From an uncultured Bacteroidaceae bacterium (GTDB taxonomy: Bacteria > Bacteroidota > Bacteroidia > Bacteroidales > Bacteroidaceae), in assembly GCA_905234745.1 (NCBI GenBank), contig CAJOJD010000007.1, positions 50,361 to 114,360 of the forward strand: 64,000 nt of DNA, given 5' to 3'. Made by a program: the position numbers and the translations under genes. The stretch's first letter is position 1. Each line of letters opens with the position of its first letter. Below are positions 1-9,800 of the stretch, piece after piece. The notes beneath the pieces were generated by a model. That model was not told the origin of the DNA and ran no database searches. It worked only from the letters and a program-made list of their open reading frames with translations.

Positions 1-234
1 TCCAAACCCTTCCAGCCTGACGTACTTACCACCTATGACCGCACCCGGTTCAAACGCGAGAAACAGGTATGGGGCTGGCACGCCACGCTGCTCACCCTCC
101 AGTCGCTTAAGTTCGGCTGCTATTACCACACACCTGACAAAGCAGGCAACCAGCGTATGAAACAGAAAGAAATAGACGTGCGTCTTAAGTATTTCATAAA
201 AGAGCGTTTAGCTCTCGCTAAACTCGCTGATTAA
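1..234 (+). CDS. C-terminal end of an unknown phage protein (partial)
   Basis: An open frame enters from the left edge and stops at TAA 232-234, giving 77 residues. It is rich in Lys, Arg and aromatic residues and ends in a helix-prone KERLALAKLAD tail. It runs on the plus strand, convergent with the portal gene, and is followed at once by a strong hairpin. I do not recognise the fold. The large terminase and the capsid gene are both missing from the rest of the window, so a packaging or head gene is possible, but nothing in these residues proves it. Confidence 0.6.
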   Translation, partial: SKPFQPDVLTTYDRTRFKREKQVWGWHATLLTLQSLKFGCYYHTPDKAGNQRMKQKEIDVRLKYFIKERLALAKLAD

Positions 235-237
235 ACA

Positions 238-269
238 GTGTGGGCCGCGTATCACTACGCAGCCCACAC
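238..269. terminator. Bidirectional hairpin between convergent genes
   Basis: A near-perfect inverted repeat (GTGTGGGC-GCGTA / TACGC-GCCCACAC) begins four bases after the plus-strand stop and lies about 50 bases beyond the portal stop at 320. There is no long T run on either side, so it may act as an RNA end-protecting structure or a factor-assisted terminator. Confidence 0.6.
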
Positions 270-319
270 CACTGAAAAATACAAAAACAAATTATTATGT
301 ATCAAAAGTATGGTTCACT

Positions 320-2233
320 TTATTGAGCCGCAGCAGCCTCCTGCTGTCGTGCTTCACGGTACTGCTTGAGTTTTTGCATCCACGGCCGTTTACTTATCAG
401 AGCGTACTCATCAAACGTAATCAAGCCGTTATTCATCATTTCCTTTGCATCCTGCTCTGCAATCTCACGGAACGCCGGAGTCTCGGCACTCTCCTGTATC
501 GTCAGGTCGCAGTGTATGTAACGCAAATCATCCAGGTTCAGCGTATCTAAGTCAAACTCACCATCCAGCTGGCCCACAATCATCTCCCAGCGTCTGCGGT
601 CATAGAAATACAGCAGGTTCTGCATCTTCTTGGTATGCTGCAGCTCCAGGAACTTATGGAACTTAAGAAGGAACGCAGCCACCGTAGTGGTAGAGTTGCT
701 TGCCATCTGCGCGTAAAGCGTGCCGCTGGCACCTGCAAACGGAGTCTTACCCTGCAGCGCATCAGTAATGGCCGATGATTTGTCACCCATGTGCTCAAAT
801 GTCTGCAAGAAACGGCTCAGATCAAAGTTCACCGCACTACTATGGAATGACTGCGGCATCAGTTTCTCCTGTCCTGGCTTCATATCCACAAACACCAGTC
901 CGCCTATCTCCGTCCAGCTCTTTGCAAACTCTTTTGGATCCACACCACCCAGTATAGTCTTAGGTACCACCGTCACACCCTTAACCTGAGCGCGCAGCAG
1001 CCAGTCATGCAGCACGATGGCACGGTTCTCTATGATGTTATGGTCAATGACAGGATACAAGTAACCCTGAATCTTACCGTCAATCATCGGTATGGTACGT
1101 ACTATAAACGGCTGGTTACGTCCAGGCAGCGTGCTCTCACCCTCCCACAGAATCGTGCCGTCAGGAGCCAGGAAACGGCAGTACCAGAACTCATCAATAA
1201 AGAATCCGTCCTCGCCGTATCCGTCACCGGTTATATATGGTATCTCATCCTCGCTCCATACCTCGGCGGCATTCTCCGCAATCGCACGGCGGCGCTGGTT
1301 CTCCTGCTTGATACGTCTGCGCTCAGCAGTGTCATCAGCGTCAATGATAAACTCCGTGCCCTCGTTCCAGTCATGCAGCCTTATACGCGGCTTGGTCTCC
1401 TTGGTCCATGCCTCCAGCACCACACATACTGACGGATCCTCGTCCTTCATCCATTCCAGCAGGCCGTCCTTATACCGGTCCATCAGCGTATTGAAACGCG
1501 CTTTGGTCTTAAGCGGCTCATACTGCTCAGGATATATGGAACGCAGTATAGCATAGTCCTCTGCGTTACGTGCAAACGTAGCCGCCAACTTGCCGAAGTC
1601 GCATTTAATCATACGGCCAAACATGGTAGCATCCCACATACGGCTGTCGCTCATCATGCAATCCATCACAAACAAGTTCGGGTTCACGTAACTGGACCAG
1701 CTGTCAAACGTGCCGTCCGGACCGCTGGTGCTGTCCCATGTCTCATAACCCACCATCAGACCACCCAGACACAACTCACGGCCCCAGTCCAGATAAAGCT
1801 CGGACATAGAGTTTTTCTTGCAGTTCACCTGCAAGCCCTTACTCACAATCTCACCAAACGCCTGCTCATCGGCATCTACGGCAGTAGCTTGGGGCTCCAA
1901 CATCTCACGTGTAATCACGCCGATCATGGTCTCCACCTTCTCCTGCACCTGGTTACTCTGAACCACTATGTTACCGGTAGTCTGCAGGTACTGGCGCATG
2001 GTCATAATCTTGCCGTCATACTCCATCAGGTCACCCCACTGGTCATCATACGCAAAACGGAACGCCCTGGCTCGCTGCTCACGGTAACTCTGCATGTTAA
2101 GCCATAAGTCACGGAACTGCTCCAGCAGCGCCATGTCACGTTTACTACGCTCAATGGCTTTCTTCCGCACGCGCACGCTATCCATCTCGCTTACGGATTT
2201 CACTCTGCGGTATAGTCTGTCAGGCTTCTGCAT
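320..2233 (-). CDS. Phage portal protein
   Basis: A 637-residue protein with the composition and order expected of a short-tailed phage portal: an N-terminal charged helical region, a central mixed alpha/beta clip and stem region with many Trp and Tyr residues, a segment near residues 490-520 (KTPFAGASGTLYAQMAS) that looks like the conserved helical part before the barrel, and an Ala/Gln-rich C-terminus (QQEAAAAQ) of barrel type. The portal is the dodecameric ring at the DNA-entry vertex. It is the last minus-strand gene in the window and lies downstream of the lysis genes, with its own 150-base leader. Assignment rests on my recognition of the family; the alternative is another head-tail connector. 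Confidence 0.7.
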   Translation of the reverse strand: MQKPDRLYRRVKSVSEMDSVRVRKKAIERSKRDMALLEQFRDLWLNMQSYREQRARAFRFAYDDQWGDLMEYDGKIMTMRQYLQTTGNIVVQSNQVQEKVETMIGVITREMLEPQATAVDADEQAFGEIVSKGLQVNCKKNSMSELYLDWGRELCLGGLMVGYETWDSTSGPDGTFDSWSSYVNPNLFVMDCMMSDSRMWDATMFGRMIKCDFGKLAATFARNAEDYAILRSIYPEQYEPLKTKARFNTLMDRYKDGLLEWMKDEDPSVCVVLEAWTKETKPRIRLHDWNEGTEFIIDADDTAERRRIKQENQRRRAIAENAAEVWSEDEIPYITGDGYGEDGFFIDEFWYCRFLAPDGTILWEGESTLPGRNQPFIVRTIPMIDGKIQGYLYPVIDHNIIENRAIVLHDWLLRAQVKGVTVVPKTILGGVDPKEFAKSWTEIGGLVFVDMKPGQEKLMPQSFHSSAVNFDLSRFLQTFEHMGDKSSAITDALQGKTPFAGASGTLYAQMASNSTTTVAAFLLKFHKFLELQHTKKMQNLLYFYDRRRWEMIVGQLDGEFDLDTLNLDDLRYIHCDLTIQESAETPAFREIAEQDAKEMMNNGLITFDEYALISKRPWMQKLKQYREARQQEAAAAQ

Positions 2234-2262
2234 ATATATTGTATTTGCTTTTTATACTTTCA

Positions 2263-2293
2263 AAGGCTGGATGCTGTCACAGCCGCCAGCCTT
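2263..2293 (-). promoter_or_regulatory. Leader hairpin before the portal gene
   Basis: Inverted repeat AAGGCTGG / CCAGCCTT with an inner GCTGT/ACAGC stem, about 30 bases upstream of the portal start and downstream of the endolysin stop at 2383. No T run follows on the minus strand, so an mRNA-processing or stability structure is as likely as a terminator. Confidence 0.5.
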
Positions 2294-2382
2294 CCACCTT
2301 TCCATTTCGTTTACTTACGTTCTGATTACTAACCTAATTCTAACCAAATGAGAAAAGCCCTTGTAATATCCTCTATGTCAAA

Positions 2383-2751
2383 TCATCCGTACCAAATCAC
2401 ATTAGGCGTCAATCCCTGCATATCACCCATATCAAGATGGATCCAGCTTTTGTACACACCAATGCGGTTAACCTTGCACTTTATTGCAGCAGCGATAATC
2501 TTATATCTGTTGCTGTCGCTGTTGCAGCGTATATCCACGGCCATACCCAGCGTATGAGCACCCGTACCTGAACGGCCCTGTTTGCGGTCCCATTCCGGAC
2601 TACGGTAAGCTGAGTTCAGAACCAGCGGAATGCCAGCCTCTTTACGTACCATATCCAGCAGGAACAGAAAATCATCATTCATATCCTCAATGGAACATGG
2701 AGGCGTGCACTTGCGGAATTCCGCATCCTTAAAGTATCTGGCCGTCTTCAT
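2383..2751 (-). CDS. Endolysin, peptidase M15 family
   Basis: A 122-residue single-domain zinc peptidase of the D-Ala-D-Ala carboxypeptidase/L-Ala-D-Glu endopeptidase type. The metal-site pattern is visible: H66 in GAHTLGMAVDI with D73, and H105 in WIHLDMG; the typical SAYRSPEWDR segment lies at residues 47-56. The enzyme would cut peptidoglycan cross-links or stem peptides in the periplasm. There is no signal peptide, so release probably depends on the membrane protein encoded directly upstream (stop and start are adjacent at 2751/2752). Size is normal for a minimal phage M15 endolysin. Confidence 0.9.
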   Translation of the reverse strand: MKTARYFKDAEFRKCTPPCSIEDMNDDFLFLLDMVRKEAGIPLVLNSAYRSPEWDRKQGRSGTGAHTLGMAVDIRCNSDSNRYKIIAAAIKCKVNRIGVYKSWIHLDMGDMQGLTPNVIWYG

Positions 2752-3090
2752 TTAATTCTTCTCCTCGTTATTGTCACTGTTATACCCACAGCGCAGGCAC
2801 CGTTTCTCCAGACGCTCGTTGTTGGCCTCATCCACAGGGCAGTGTATGTTAGGATCCTTGAACCTATGCTCACACTGGCCTGATTTCATGATAACCGCGC
2901 TTTTCTCGGCGCTATCCAACTTCTCACGTTCAAAATCAGCGTTACGCTCCTGGTAAAATCGCTTCTGCTCCTGCAGCATCTCCAGCACCATAGTGTAGGG
3001 TGTCTTACGCTTGTCAATAATCTTGCCAAGCACACCGCCCACACCCACACTGATAAGCGATGTAATAATCAATGTCCAATCCATCTCCAT
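2752..3090 (-). CDS. Small membrane protein, holin- or spanin-like
   Basis: A 112-residue protein with one N-terminal membrane segment (about residues 6-24, LIITSLISVGVGGVLGKII), then a charged coiled-coil-like region (residues 35-65), then a Cys/His cluster (CEH, HC, then CLRC) that could bind zinc. Placed directly before the endolysin in the same transcript, it is the best holin or spanin candidate, but a single TM segment and a zinc-like tail are not a standard holin. The CEHRF...CLRCGY tail is the odd part. Confidence 0.55.
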   Translation of the reverse strand: MEMDWTLIITSLISVGVGGVLGKIIDKRKTPYTMVLEMLQEQKRFYQERNADFEREKLDSAEKSAVIMKSGQCEHRFKDPNIHCPVDEANNERLEKRCLRCGYNSDNNEEKN

Positions 3091-3096
3091 TGCTGG

Positions 3097-3681
3097 TTAC
3101 GCTTGGGTAGGAGTGAATGTAAATGTCTCAACCTCGCTGTCCACCATACCACTCTTGATAGCGATAGCCTTGTAAGTGGTCTCCTCGGCAGGCTGGTCAA
3201 TACCGGCAGAGTAGGCGGTTGATGCCGATGACGGAGTGCTGCCGTCAGTGGGGTAGTAGATACTTGCACCCTCGGTCTCGCTGCTCATTTCAATCTTGCT
3301 GGTCTCCTCGTTGACACCCACAACCGGCATAGCCACAATCGTGAACTCCTTACTTGCCACCTCGCTGTCATTGCAGTCCAGTTTCATGGCAATGGCCTTG
3401 ATGGTAGTAGGACTGGCCTCAATGCTCAACGGCTCGCTGTAAACAGGTGACTCGGCTGTCGGCTTAGTTCCGTCAACAGTGTAATGTATCACCGCAGCGC
3501 TTGTAGCGCAGGTAATGGCAGCCTTGTTGCTTGACAAAGCAATAACCGGAGTAGCCACGGTAGGCAGCTGGTTATGTGCAATAACCTTCAGCGTCCCTTT
3601 AATGTCAGCCATTGTCTTGTTCAGCTCATTAAGCCTGTTGGCAATCTTGCGGCTGGAATCGTTATCTTTATTTGCTCCCAT
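3097..3681 (-). CDS. Tail-associated protein with chitobiase C-terminal-type repeats
   Basis: A 194-residue protein. An N-terminal helix (residues 10-35) is followed by two beta-rich repeats of the CHB_HEX_C type: the first near residues 45-115 with IHYTVDGTKPTAESP and the second near 117-190 with IYYPTDGSTPSSAS. Such Ig-like modules often lie at the tips of tail fibres or in adhesins and bind surface glycans or pack against other fibres. Position between the large tail protein and the lysis genes supports a tail fibre or tip role. Preceded by a 51-bp repeated leader with a terminator-like hairpin (3692-3742). Confidence 0.65.
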   Translation of the reverse strand: MGANKDNDSSRKIANRLNELNKTMADIKGTLKVIAHNQLPTVATPVIALSSNKAAITCATSAAVIHYTVDGTKPTAESPVYSEPLSIEASPTTIKAIAMKLDCNDSEVASKEFTIVAMPVVGVNEETSKIEMSSETEGASIYYPTDGSTPSSASTAYSAGIDQPAEETTYKAIAIKSGMVDSEVETFTFTPTQA

Positions 3682-3691
3682 AGTAAGTATA

Positions 3692-3742
3692 TATTAAGCA
3701 AAACAAAAATGGGGACAAATACCTGTCCCCAAAGTCTATCTT
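3692..3742 (-). repeat. 51-bp direct repeat, copy 1: hairpin leader
   Basis: Identical over 51 bases to 3921-3971. Read on the minus strand it gives GATAGAC, then a GGGGACA/TGTCCCC hairpin, then a T-rich stretch (ATTTTTGTTTTG), the form of an intrinsic terminator. It lies just upstream of the 194-residue tail gene and downstream of the small gene at 3762-3911. Confidence 0.9.
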
Positions 3743-3747
3743 AGCCC
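3734..3747 (-). promoter_or_regulatory. Phage motif GGGCTAAGATAGAC, copy 3
   Basis: Minus-strand GGGCTAAGATAGAC immediately before the hairpin of the 51-bp repeat. The same motif occurs at 30854-30873, 28991-29010 and, with two changes, 3963-3975, each time at the front of a virion gene. Confidence 0.5.
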
Positions 3748-3761
3748 CTATACAATCAGCA

Positions 3762-3911
3762 TCATAATGCCATACGGCGGCTGTTAAAGTCGTTGTTGAA
3801 ATCTATGTTAAAGTCTTCGGGCTTACTTATGGTATGCAGGCAGTCCTTGATCTGCTCCGCCTCCTCCGCAATACCCGCTATCCGGTTGTATATCTTCTCC
3901 TCGTCTGTCAT
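3762..3911 (-). CDS. Small phage protein of 49 residues with DFN motifs
   Basis: Start chosen at the ATG at 3911 (MTDEEKIYNRIAG); a longer frame would begin inside the repeated hairpin leader. The product is an acidic helix of about 30 residues followed by a tail containing NIDFNNDFNSRR. That tail resembles FNDDFNDDF in the large tail protein encoded just upstream. Both ends of the gene are flanked by copies of the same 51-bp hairpin element, so it behaves like its own cassette. Function unknown. Confidence 0.6.
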   Translation of the reverse strand: MTDEEKIYNRIAGIAEEAEQIKDCLHTISKPEDFNIDFNNDFNSRRMAL

Positions 3912-3920
3912 AATATCACC

Positions 3921-3971
3921 TATTAAGCAAAACAAAAATGGGGACAAATACCTGTCCCCAAAGTCTATCTT
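3921..3971 (-). repeat. 51-bp direct repeat, copy 2: hairpin leader
   Basis: Exact copy of 3692-3742, placed 10 bases downstream of the large tail gene stop (3981) and 10 bases upstream of the small gene start (3911). It carries the same GGGGACA/TGTCCCC hairpin and T-rich tail on the minus strand. Confidence 0.9.
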
Positions 3972-3975
3972 GGCC
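3963..3975 (-). promoter_or_regulatory. Phage motif GGCCAAGATAGAC, copy 4
   Basis: Minus-strand GGCCAAGATAGAC, a variant of the GGGCTAAGATAGAC motif, again directly before a hairpin and a virion-region gene. Confidence 0.45.
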
Positions 3976-3980
3976 TGCGC

Positions 3981-6803
3981 CTATCTCAGCCGGCTGGCAT
4001 AACGGCTCTCATACTCAGCCTCCAGGTAACTAATACGCTCCGTCTCGTTCAGAGCACACAGCAGCACCAGCCTGAACAGCTTATATGAGCCGCCACGCAG
4101 CGAGCGTAACCGCTGCCATGTCTGGCCGTCCATGCTACCCATCACAATAATCTTAACATGCTCTTTGTCATACTGCCCACGCACAAACAGGCGGTTCAGC
4201 ACCTTACGCACATCGTCCTCGTCCATGTTGAAAGGACGTGTCACAATCATACCTGGATTCCTTGTTACGGTGTCCTGACCACGTGCGTTAGAGAAACTCA
4301 GTATAGCAGGAGCGTGCAGAGCCTCATGGATAAGGAAGTCATCATTAAAGTCATCATTGAAATCTCCCATACCCTTTTCCATCGCAACATACGTCTCAGG
4401 ATAGCTGTTAAGCACGTTCTTGAACCTATATCGTGCCGGCATCACAATCTTATGCCAGCTGTCCGTCTCCAGCATGTATGTGTAGATGTACGGATATAGC
4501 GGCTTCTCCGTGCTGGCATTAAAGAACAGCAGGCGCCTACCCACATAATCATACGCGGTCCTGGCATTTCTCATAAACTCCATGAACGGCTTATCCTCAT
4601 GCGCAATCACCGCCATATCCTGCCAGTCACCATAATAACGCATCAGCAGGTTATATATGCTGTCATCCAGCTTGTAATGCCGTCCGTGCATCTTATCCGA
4701 TATGCAGCGCAAGTCACTACCCGTAAGCAGCATCACTCCCTTCTTGGTAGTGAATACCACCGCCTGATCCAGCTGGCATACCGTACCTGGCAGCGCCACA
4801 TCCTGCGATACCGCATCCGGCTTACCCATGCTGCCGTCTTTATTTACGGAAATAGCCCACAAACCCTCAGTAGAGAATACATATAGGCTTGAATAACCAA
4901 ACTGGCCTGTTGACAAGGCTTTGGTAACGACAGCAAGATCTATCAACTCTCCATAAGGGAAAGACTGCTCTAAACTTGTTGAAAATAGATTGGGAAATTC
5001 ATACTGATAAAGCACATTACTCCTCTCCTCAAGATTGTTTAGCGTATCTGTAGGATATGACACCTCGTTACCATGCCCTATTAGTGTCTCATTGTCAAAA
5101 GAAGTCAAGCAGTAAGCGCCGTTCAGATATGGATGTTCCTTCATCTCAAACTCTTCATAGTAAGATGAGCTATTGTCACCCTGCTCTGTTATCTTTACAA
5201 GACATTTATAGCATCTGTTATCAGGATAAAATAACCAGTTTCCAAGTCTGCGTGAATGATATTCTCCATAAGCTCTTTCAACAATCATATCTTTACCGCT
5301 TACCGAACGGATATAATATCTCAAAGTAAGAACATAAAACAAAGAACCTGAATCAACAGTTAAACTGGGAATATTAAAATATCCATTGTAATGCTTAATT
5401 TGTGCTCCAACAGCCAATAATCGTTCATTATAAACTCTGATATTATTTGGTACCAAATAATTGTTAGATTGCTTAGTGTCATCAGACAGCCTATTTTTTG
5501 TAGCCAACATGTCTGGTCTGAAATCTTCCAAGTCCACAGATGAGTATTCTTCAGCAGGATTATGTGATATAAGCTCATCAAAGTCTATCTGCAGAAACCT
5601 ATAAAAGTTACTCTTGCTGAGTATCTCATCGTTCATCTCTCTTTCAGTATATACGTGAGCATGATATACTACACCCTTATAGTCTGAGGTTTCCCATCCA
5701 TCAGTCAACATGCCCACTTTGGGTGAAATGGGATTTATTTCATTGGATATAAAGACATCAACACCAGCTACAATATCCTTCCAGTCGGCAAAAGTTGTTG
5801 CTATTGTGTTATGCAGATATAGCTTTATGAAATAGGGCCATAACAGCCAGTCAAACGCTACGCCTGGATCATCCGGATCAGAGTTTTTACGGCGGCGCAC
5901 ATACATATATCTTTTACCCGATGATAACGTAACCTTGTCATAGTAAAAATTAAAAGCTAATTCCTGCAAATCCGCGCCACGTACTAATACAGGAGCGCTA
6001 TGTCTCACGTAACTGCCGTCAAACAACCTGACTGCATAACGTACAAACACCGGCCAGTTAAAATAACCGCGCTCCAGGTTATGGTTCATATCCTGATTCG
6101 GATTACTTAACGCAAACGTGAAAACGCTCTGAACAAATTGCGCATAATCCTCGTCAGTGTGCCAATTATCATCATGTTCACTGACATTAGGTGGCAGCCA
6201 TATACCAGGGCCTGAGCTGTGGTATTCAACTTCTCCGTATATTGCACTGAATTGGCCATGCTCCACTTCATCCGCTCCTTGTTCGCCGTATCCAGGTGTC
6301 AGTTCACTCTCTATGTAAATCCTCGGTTCAGGTATCTGTGAACCAAGAGAAACGTATTCACCGTTCTTAAACAGCACATACTCCATGCGCTTGGACTGGC
6401 CGTTTGCATCGGCAATCAAGATAATCAGTGTATTGCCAACACTCTTTATCTCTTTTATGCTTTCGTTAAGAGCATATTCAAAGATAGAAATAAACTCCGG
6501 AGTTGATGAAAACCACCCCACGTATTTATGATGTACTTCTTGCTCATCAACGATAGTCATCTCATCCCAAGTGCCGATATAATGAGTATAGCTGTTGGTC
6601 TTATGGATATACAAAACATCGTAACTGCCGTCAGTGTAATCGTCTGAGATTGTTTCTTGTGTGACGTCCACGGCCGGTACTGATGTAGCCAGCTCGTTCA
6701 TGTCCATCTCCAAACCTATTGACTCGGCCAGCCCACCGTCAGCGCTCATGCGGTCTGACGGCGTGCGGCTAATACCTCTCAGCAATATCTTTTTTATCGG
6801 CAT
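3981..6803 (-). CDS. Large tail structural protein (940 residues)
   Basis: A 940-residue, largely beta-strand protein with many Tyr, Trp and Asn residues, no signal peptide and no membrane segment. It begins MPIKKILLRGISRTPSDR, which fits a protein assembled in the cytoplasm. There is one FNDDFNDDF stretch near residue 820. Size, position after the internal virion genes and beta-rich character suit a tail tube, tail hub or stopper protein of a short-tailed phage. I do not recognise a named family. Codon use between 4900 and 6700 is visibly more AT-rich than in the neighbouring giant gene, so this stretch may have been exchanged from another phage. Confidence 0.6.
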   Translation of the reverse strand: MPIKKILLRGISRTPSDRMSADGGLAESIGLEMDMNELATSVPAVDVTQETISDDYTDGSYDVLYIHKTNSYTHYIGTWDEMTIVDEQEVHHKYVGWFSSTPEFISIFEYALNESIKEIKSVGNTLIILIADANGQSKRMEYVLFKNGEYVSLGSQIPEPRIYIESELTPGYGEQGADEVEHGQFSAIYGEVEYHSSGPGIWLPPNVSEHDDNWHTDEDYAQFVQSVFTFALSNPNQDMNHNLERGYFNWPVFVRYAVRLFDGSYVRHSAPVLVRGADLQELAFNFYYDKVTLSSGKRYMYVRRRKNSDPDDPGVAFDWLLWPYFIKLYLHNTIATTFADWKDIVAGVDVFISNEINPISPKVGMLTDGWETSDYKGVVYHAHVYTEREMNDEILSKSNFYRFLQIDFDELISHNPAEEYSSVDLEDFRPDMLATKNRLSDDTKQSNNYLVPNNIRVYNERLLAVGAQIKHYNGYFNIPSLTVDSGSLFYVLTLRYYIRSVSGKDMIVERAYGEYHSRRLGNWLFYPDNRCYKCLVKITEQGDNSSSYYEEFEMKEHPYLNGAYCLTSFDNETLIGHGNEVSYPTDTLNNLEERSNVLYQYEFPNLFSTSLEQSFPYGELIDLAVVTKALSTGQFGYSSLYVFSTEGLWAISVNKDGSMGKPDAVSQDVALPGTVCQLDQAVVFTTKKGVMLLTGSDLRCISDKMHGRHYKLDDSIYNLLMRYYGDWQDMAVIAHEDKPFMEFMRNARTAYDYVGRRLLFFNASTEKPLYPYIYTYMLETDSWHKIVMPARYRFKNVLNSYPETYVAMEKGMGDFNDDFNDDFLIHEALHAPAILSFSNARGQDTVTRNPGMIVTRPFNMDEDDVRKVLNRLFVRGQYDKEHVKIIVMGSMDGQTWQRLRSLRGGSYKLFRLVLLCALNETERISYLEAEYESRYASRLR

Positions 6804-6860
6804 AGTCCTTGTATTTGCGGTTAATAAACTTTCAGGCCCTAAACTTAGACACCCATATCA

Positions 6861-9800
6861 TCACTTCAGGTCTGAAATGTCCCTAATCATACGTGCTCTC
6901 AGAGCGTCATGTTCACGTGTTATCTGCTTGCGCTGCTTGCGGTCTTTAACGTCAATCAGGCGCAGATACTTGTCATAAGCATCCATCTCCTTCTCATAGC
7001 GTTTCCACACCTCCAGCACCTTGTAGTCGTAACTACCGGTTACTTTCTTATACTGCTTCTCATCACCGGCTTTCATGGCCTCCTTGAGCCTGCGCTCGGT
7101 ATCCTGTGCAACCTCGCGGTAGTAGTAATACAAGTCTGTCACATGAGCGTTACGATATCGGTCATCGTTCCATGTCATCAGACGGCGCAGGAACGGAGTA
7201 TCACTTATCTTCACCTCACCGCCCAGCGCGTTCTCCATGAACTTAAGGCCCTTACCTACGGTAGTGCCCAGACCACCGGTGTAACCCTCAACGATATGCT
7301 CCATGATATTGGGGTTCCAGTTCACGGCACCGGCCTCATACTCGTTACCACCGCTTATCCAGTTCAGTGCCTCTGACAGCGCCAGATATACCTTGCTGGT
7401 GTTTTTAAGCGGATCGCGGTATGCTGGTATATGTTTCTTCTCCTCATCACTCAGGAACCGGTTATCATTATATACCCTTGCGCCCTTGTAGTCTTCATTC
7501 TGTATTACCTCCACAACAGGAGTGGTGATACTGGGCAGCACGGCAGCCAGGCCCGATGTCGCATCCAGCGGAGCAATCTCACCAATCATGCTTGCCACCT
7601 CACCCACGATGTTACGGTGCGGCTCACGTCCTAGCGAGTGGTTTACAATCATATCGCCCATGCCGTAGAACACACGTGCCTCCTGCGGCAGTGCCCATTT
7701 CAGGTACACGCCCTTAAGGCCCAGCAGCATATTGTTACGGCGTTCATAATCGGGTACATCCAGATACTGGTCATCATCGTCACCGTCACCATCCAGCATA
7801 GCATGCAGCACAGCGTTCATGGCACCCAGCATCAGGTAACCGCCCACCCACAAGCCCAGCTTGCTCTTATCTTTCTGAGCCAGCTGGTACATGGCGTTAA
7901 GACCCTGGACCGATGCGTTAAAGAACATGATCGCGTGACGGCCATAAACTGACAGCATGCTGGCCGATACGGCAAACAGACGTTCTATGTCATTGAGCTT
8001 ACGACCCTCTCTTGTGCGCAGGAACTCACTTTCTTTCCAGGTGATACCCTTTCCGCTACCTTTGCGGTTGAAATTTACCGTAAGCTCCTTGGCATCGGCC
8101 ACGCTCTCCACCACGCTCTTACCCTGCTCGCGGCTGGTAAGGTATGCGGCAAAACGTGTCATCTGCTCAAAGCTCTCGCCAAACTCCTGTACGGCATCCA
8201 GCGCAGCGCCTGCACGCTCAATGGCAGTACGTGTGTCACCTGTGTATTTCTTTATCTCAGCCTCCCACACGTCAGTGCCTCGCACCGATGTGTAACCGGT
8301 CACACCGCCGTTCTCTACGAATGAGCGGTAATTTTGCTCCAGCTCTCCTGTTCCCAGCTTGCCGTTCTGCAGGTCACGTTTCATACGTACCACTTTCAGA
8401 GCCTGTTTGAGGTTCTTACGGAAAGCCTCGTTGTACGCCTTATCTTCTTTGATGTTCACTGACATGAGTGCAAACAGCGTATCACGCTGCAGGTTACTCA
8501 GCCAGAACTCAGGGTTAAGTGATGTGTTGAGTGATGCAAACGCACGCAGGAACTTAAGCGTAGCCTTGGTAAACTCATTCTTGCTGGCATCCACATTCAA
8601 CTCGCCGTTGATCGCCTGAGCTGCACGCGGATTGCCGTTTATGAACATGAACATGTCACGGCCACCCAGCTTGAACGCTATGATATGTGACTTAACCTGT
8701 TGCTTGCTGGTGTTCACCACGTAGTTCAGGCGCTGCTTGTCAAGCTCACGCACGCCACGGAAAGCACGGTGTTCACGTGCCAGCTGCTTCATCTCATTCT
8801 CCCACTGCTCATACTCGGCCTTAGCCTGGTCGGTAGACAGTGCCTCGGTAAACGGCGGATACTGCGGCTCAAATATGGTGCGTCCCTCATCATCCAGCAG
8901 TGCATCGCCGTTCTCATCCACCTGCTTCACATACCACACGTCACTGACCAGCACCAGGTCATTGTCCTTGTGGCGGTTGCTTACAAAGTAATACAGGGCC
9001 AGCTTGCTCTCGTTCTTTATGTCAGCAGCGATAGCTGAACTTGCCATGGCACCGATATATGCCAGCGGTGACTCAGCTCTTGTCTTACGGCCCTTAGCCT
9101 GCTTGAGCGGAGCCACAAACGTAGCGTCAGCGTTACTGGTATAGTAAGAGTACATATCCTCCGGAGTGGTCTCGGCAAATCCGCGTAGCGGCACGTAATA
9201 CTTGAACATATCACGCACATGCTCATACTGGCCGCGGCTCATCATGTTAGCGTCATACTGGTGTTTCAGTACCGCCTTGGTAGCGCCGTTAATCTGATTC
9301 CACAGCTCCGTCATCAGGTCGCTGCCCATACGCTTCTCAAAGTCTGCAATTTCGGCATCCGCAGCCAGCTCCATGTCTGTCATATTGTCAAACATAGGCT
9401 TACGTGCAGCCAGCAGCCGTTTCTCATACTCCTCCTGCGTCTCGGTAGTAGGATCATACGGATTGATGTTCTCATACTTAGAGTAGAGACCGGTCAGACC
9501 GCCGTAATCCTTCTCACGCAGTTCCTTATACTTGCTGTCAGTACCGGACTCAATAGCTACAAAATGACGGTCCAGTATATCATCCTCACGTGATATACGT
9601 TTCTTTATCTCCTCGTCCGATACGTCAGGATGCTGCTTGGCAAACTCCTGTATAGAGGTTACTTTGGCGTCATGGATAGCCTGATAGAAAGCGCGTGCAT
9701 CGCGCTTTGCAAACACATCGTTACGCTCCACACCATGCTTAAGCATCAGGTAACGCTCCACCTCGTCATAACTCAGCCCACGCTCGTCAATGATAGCCTG

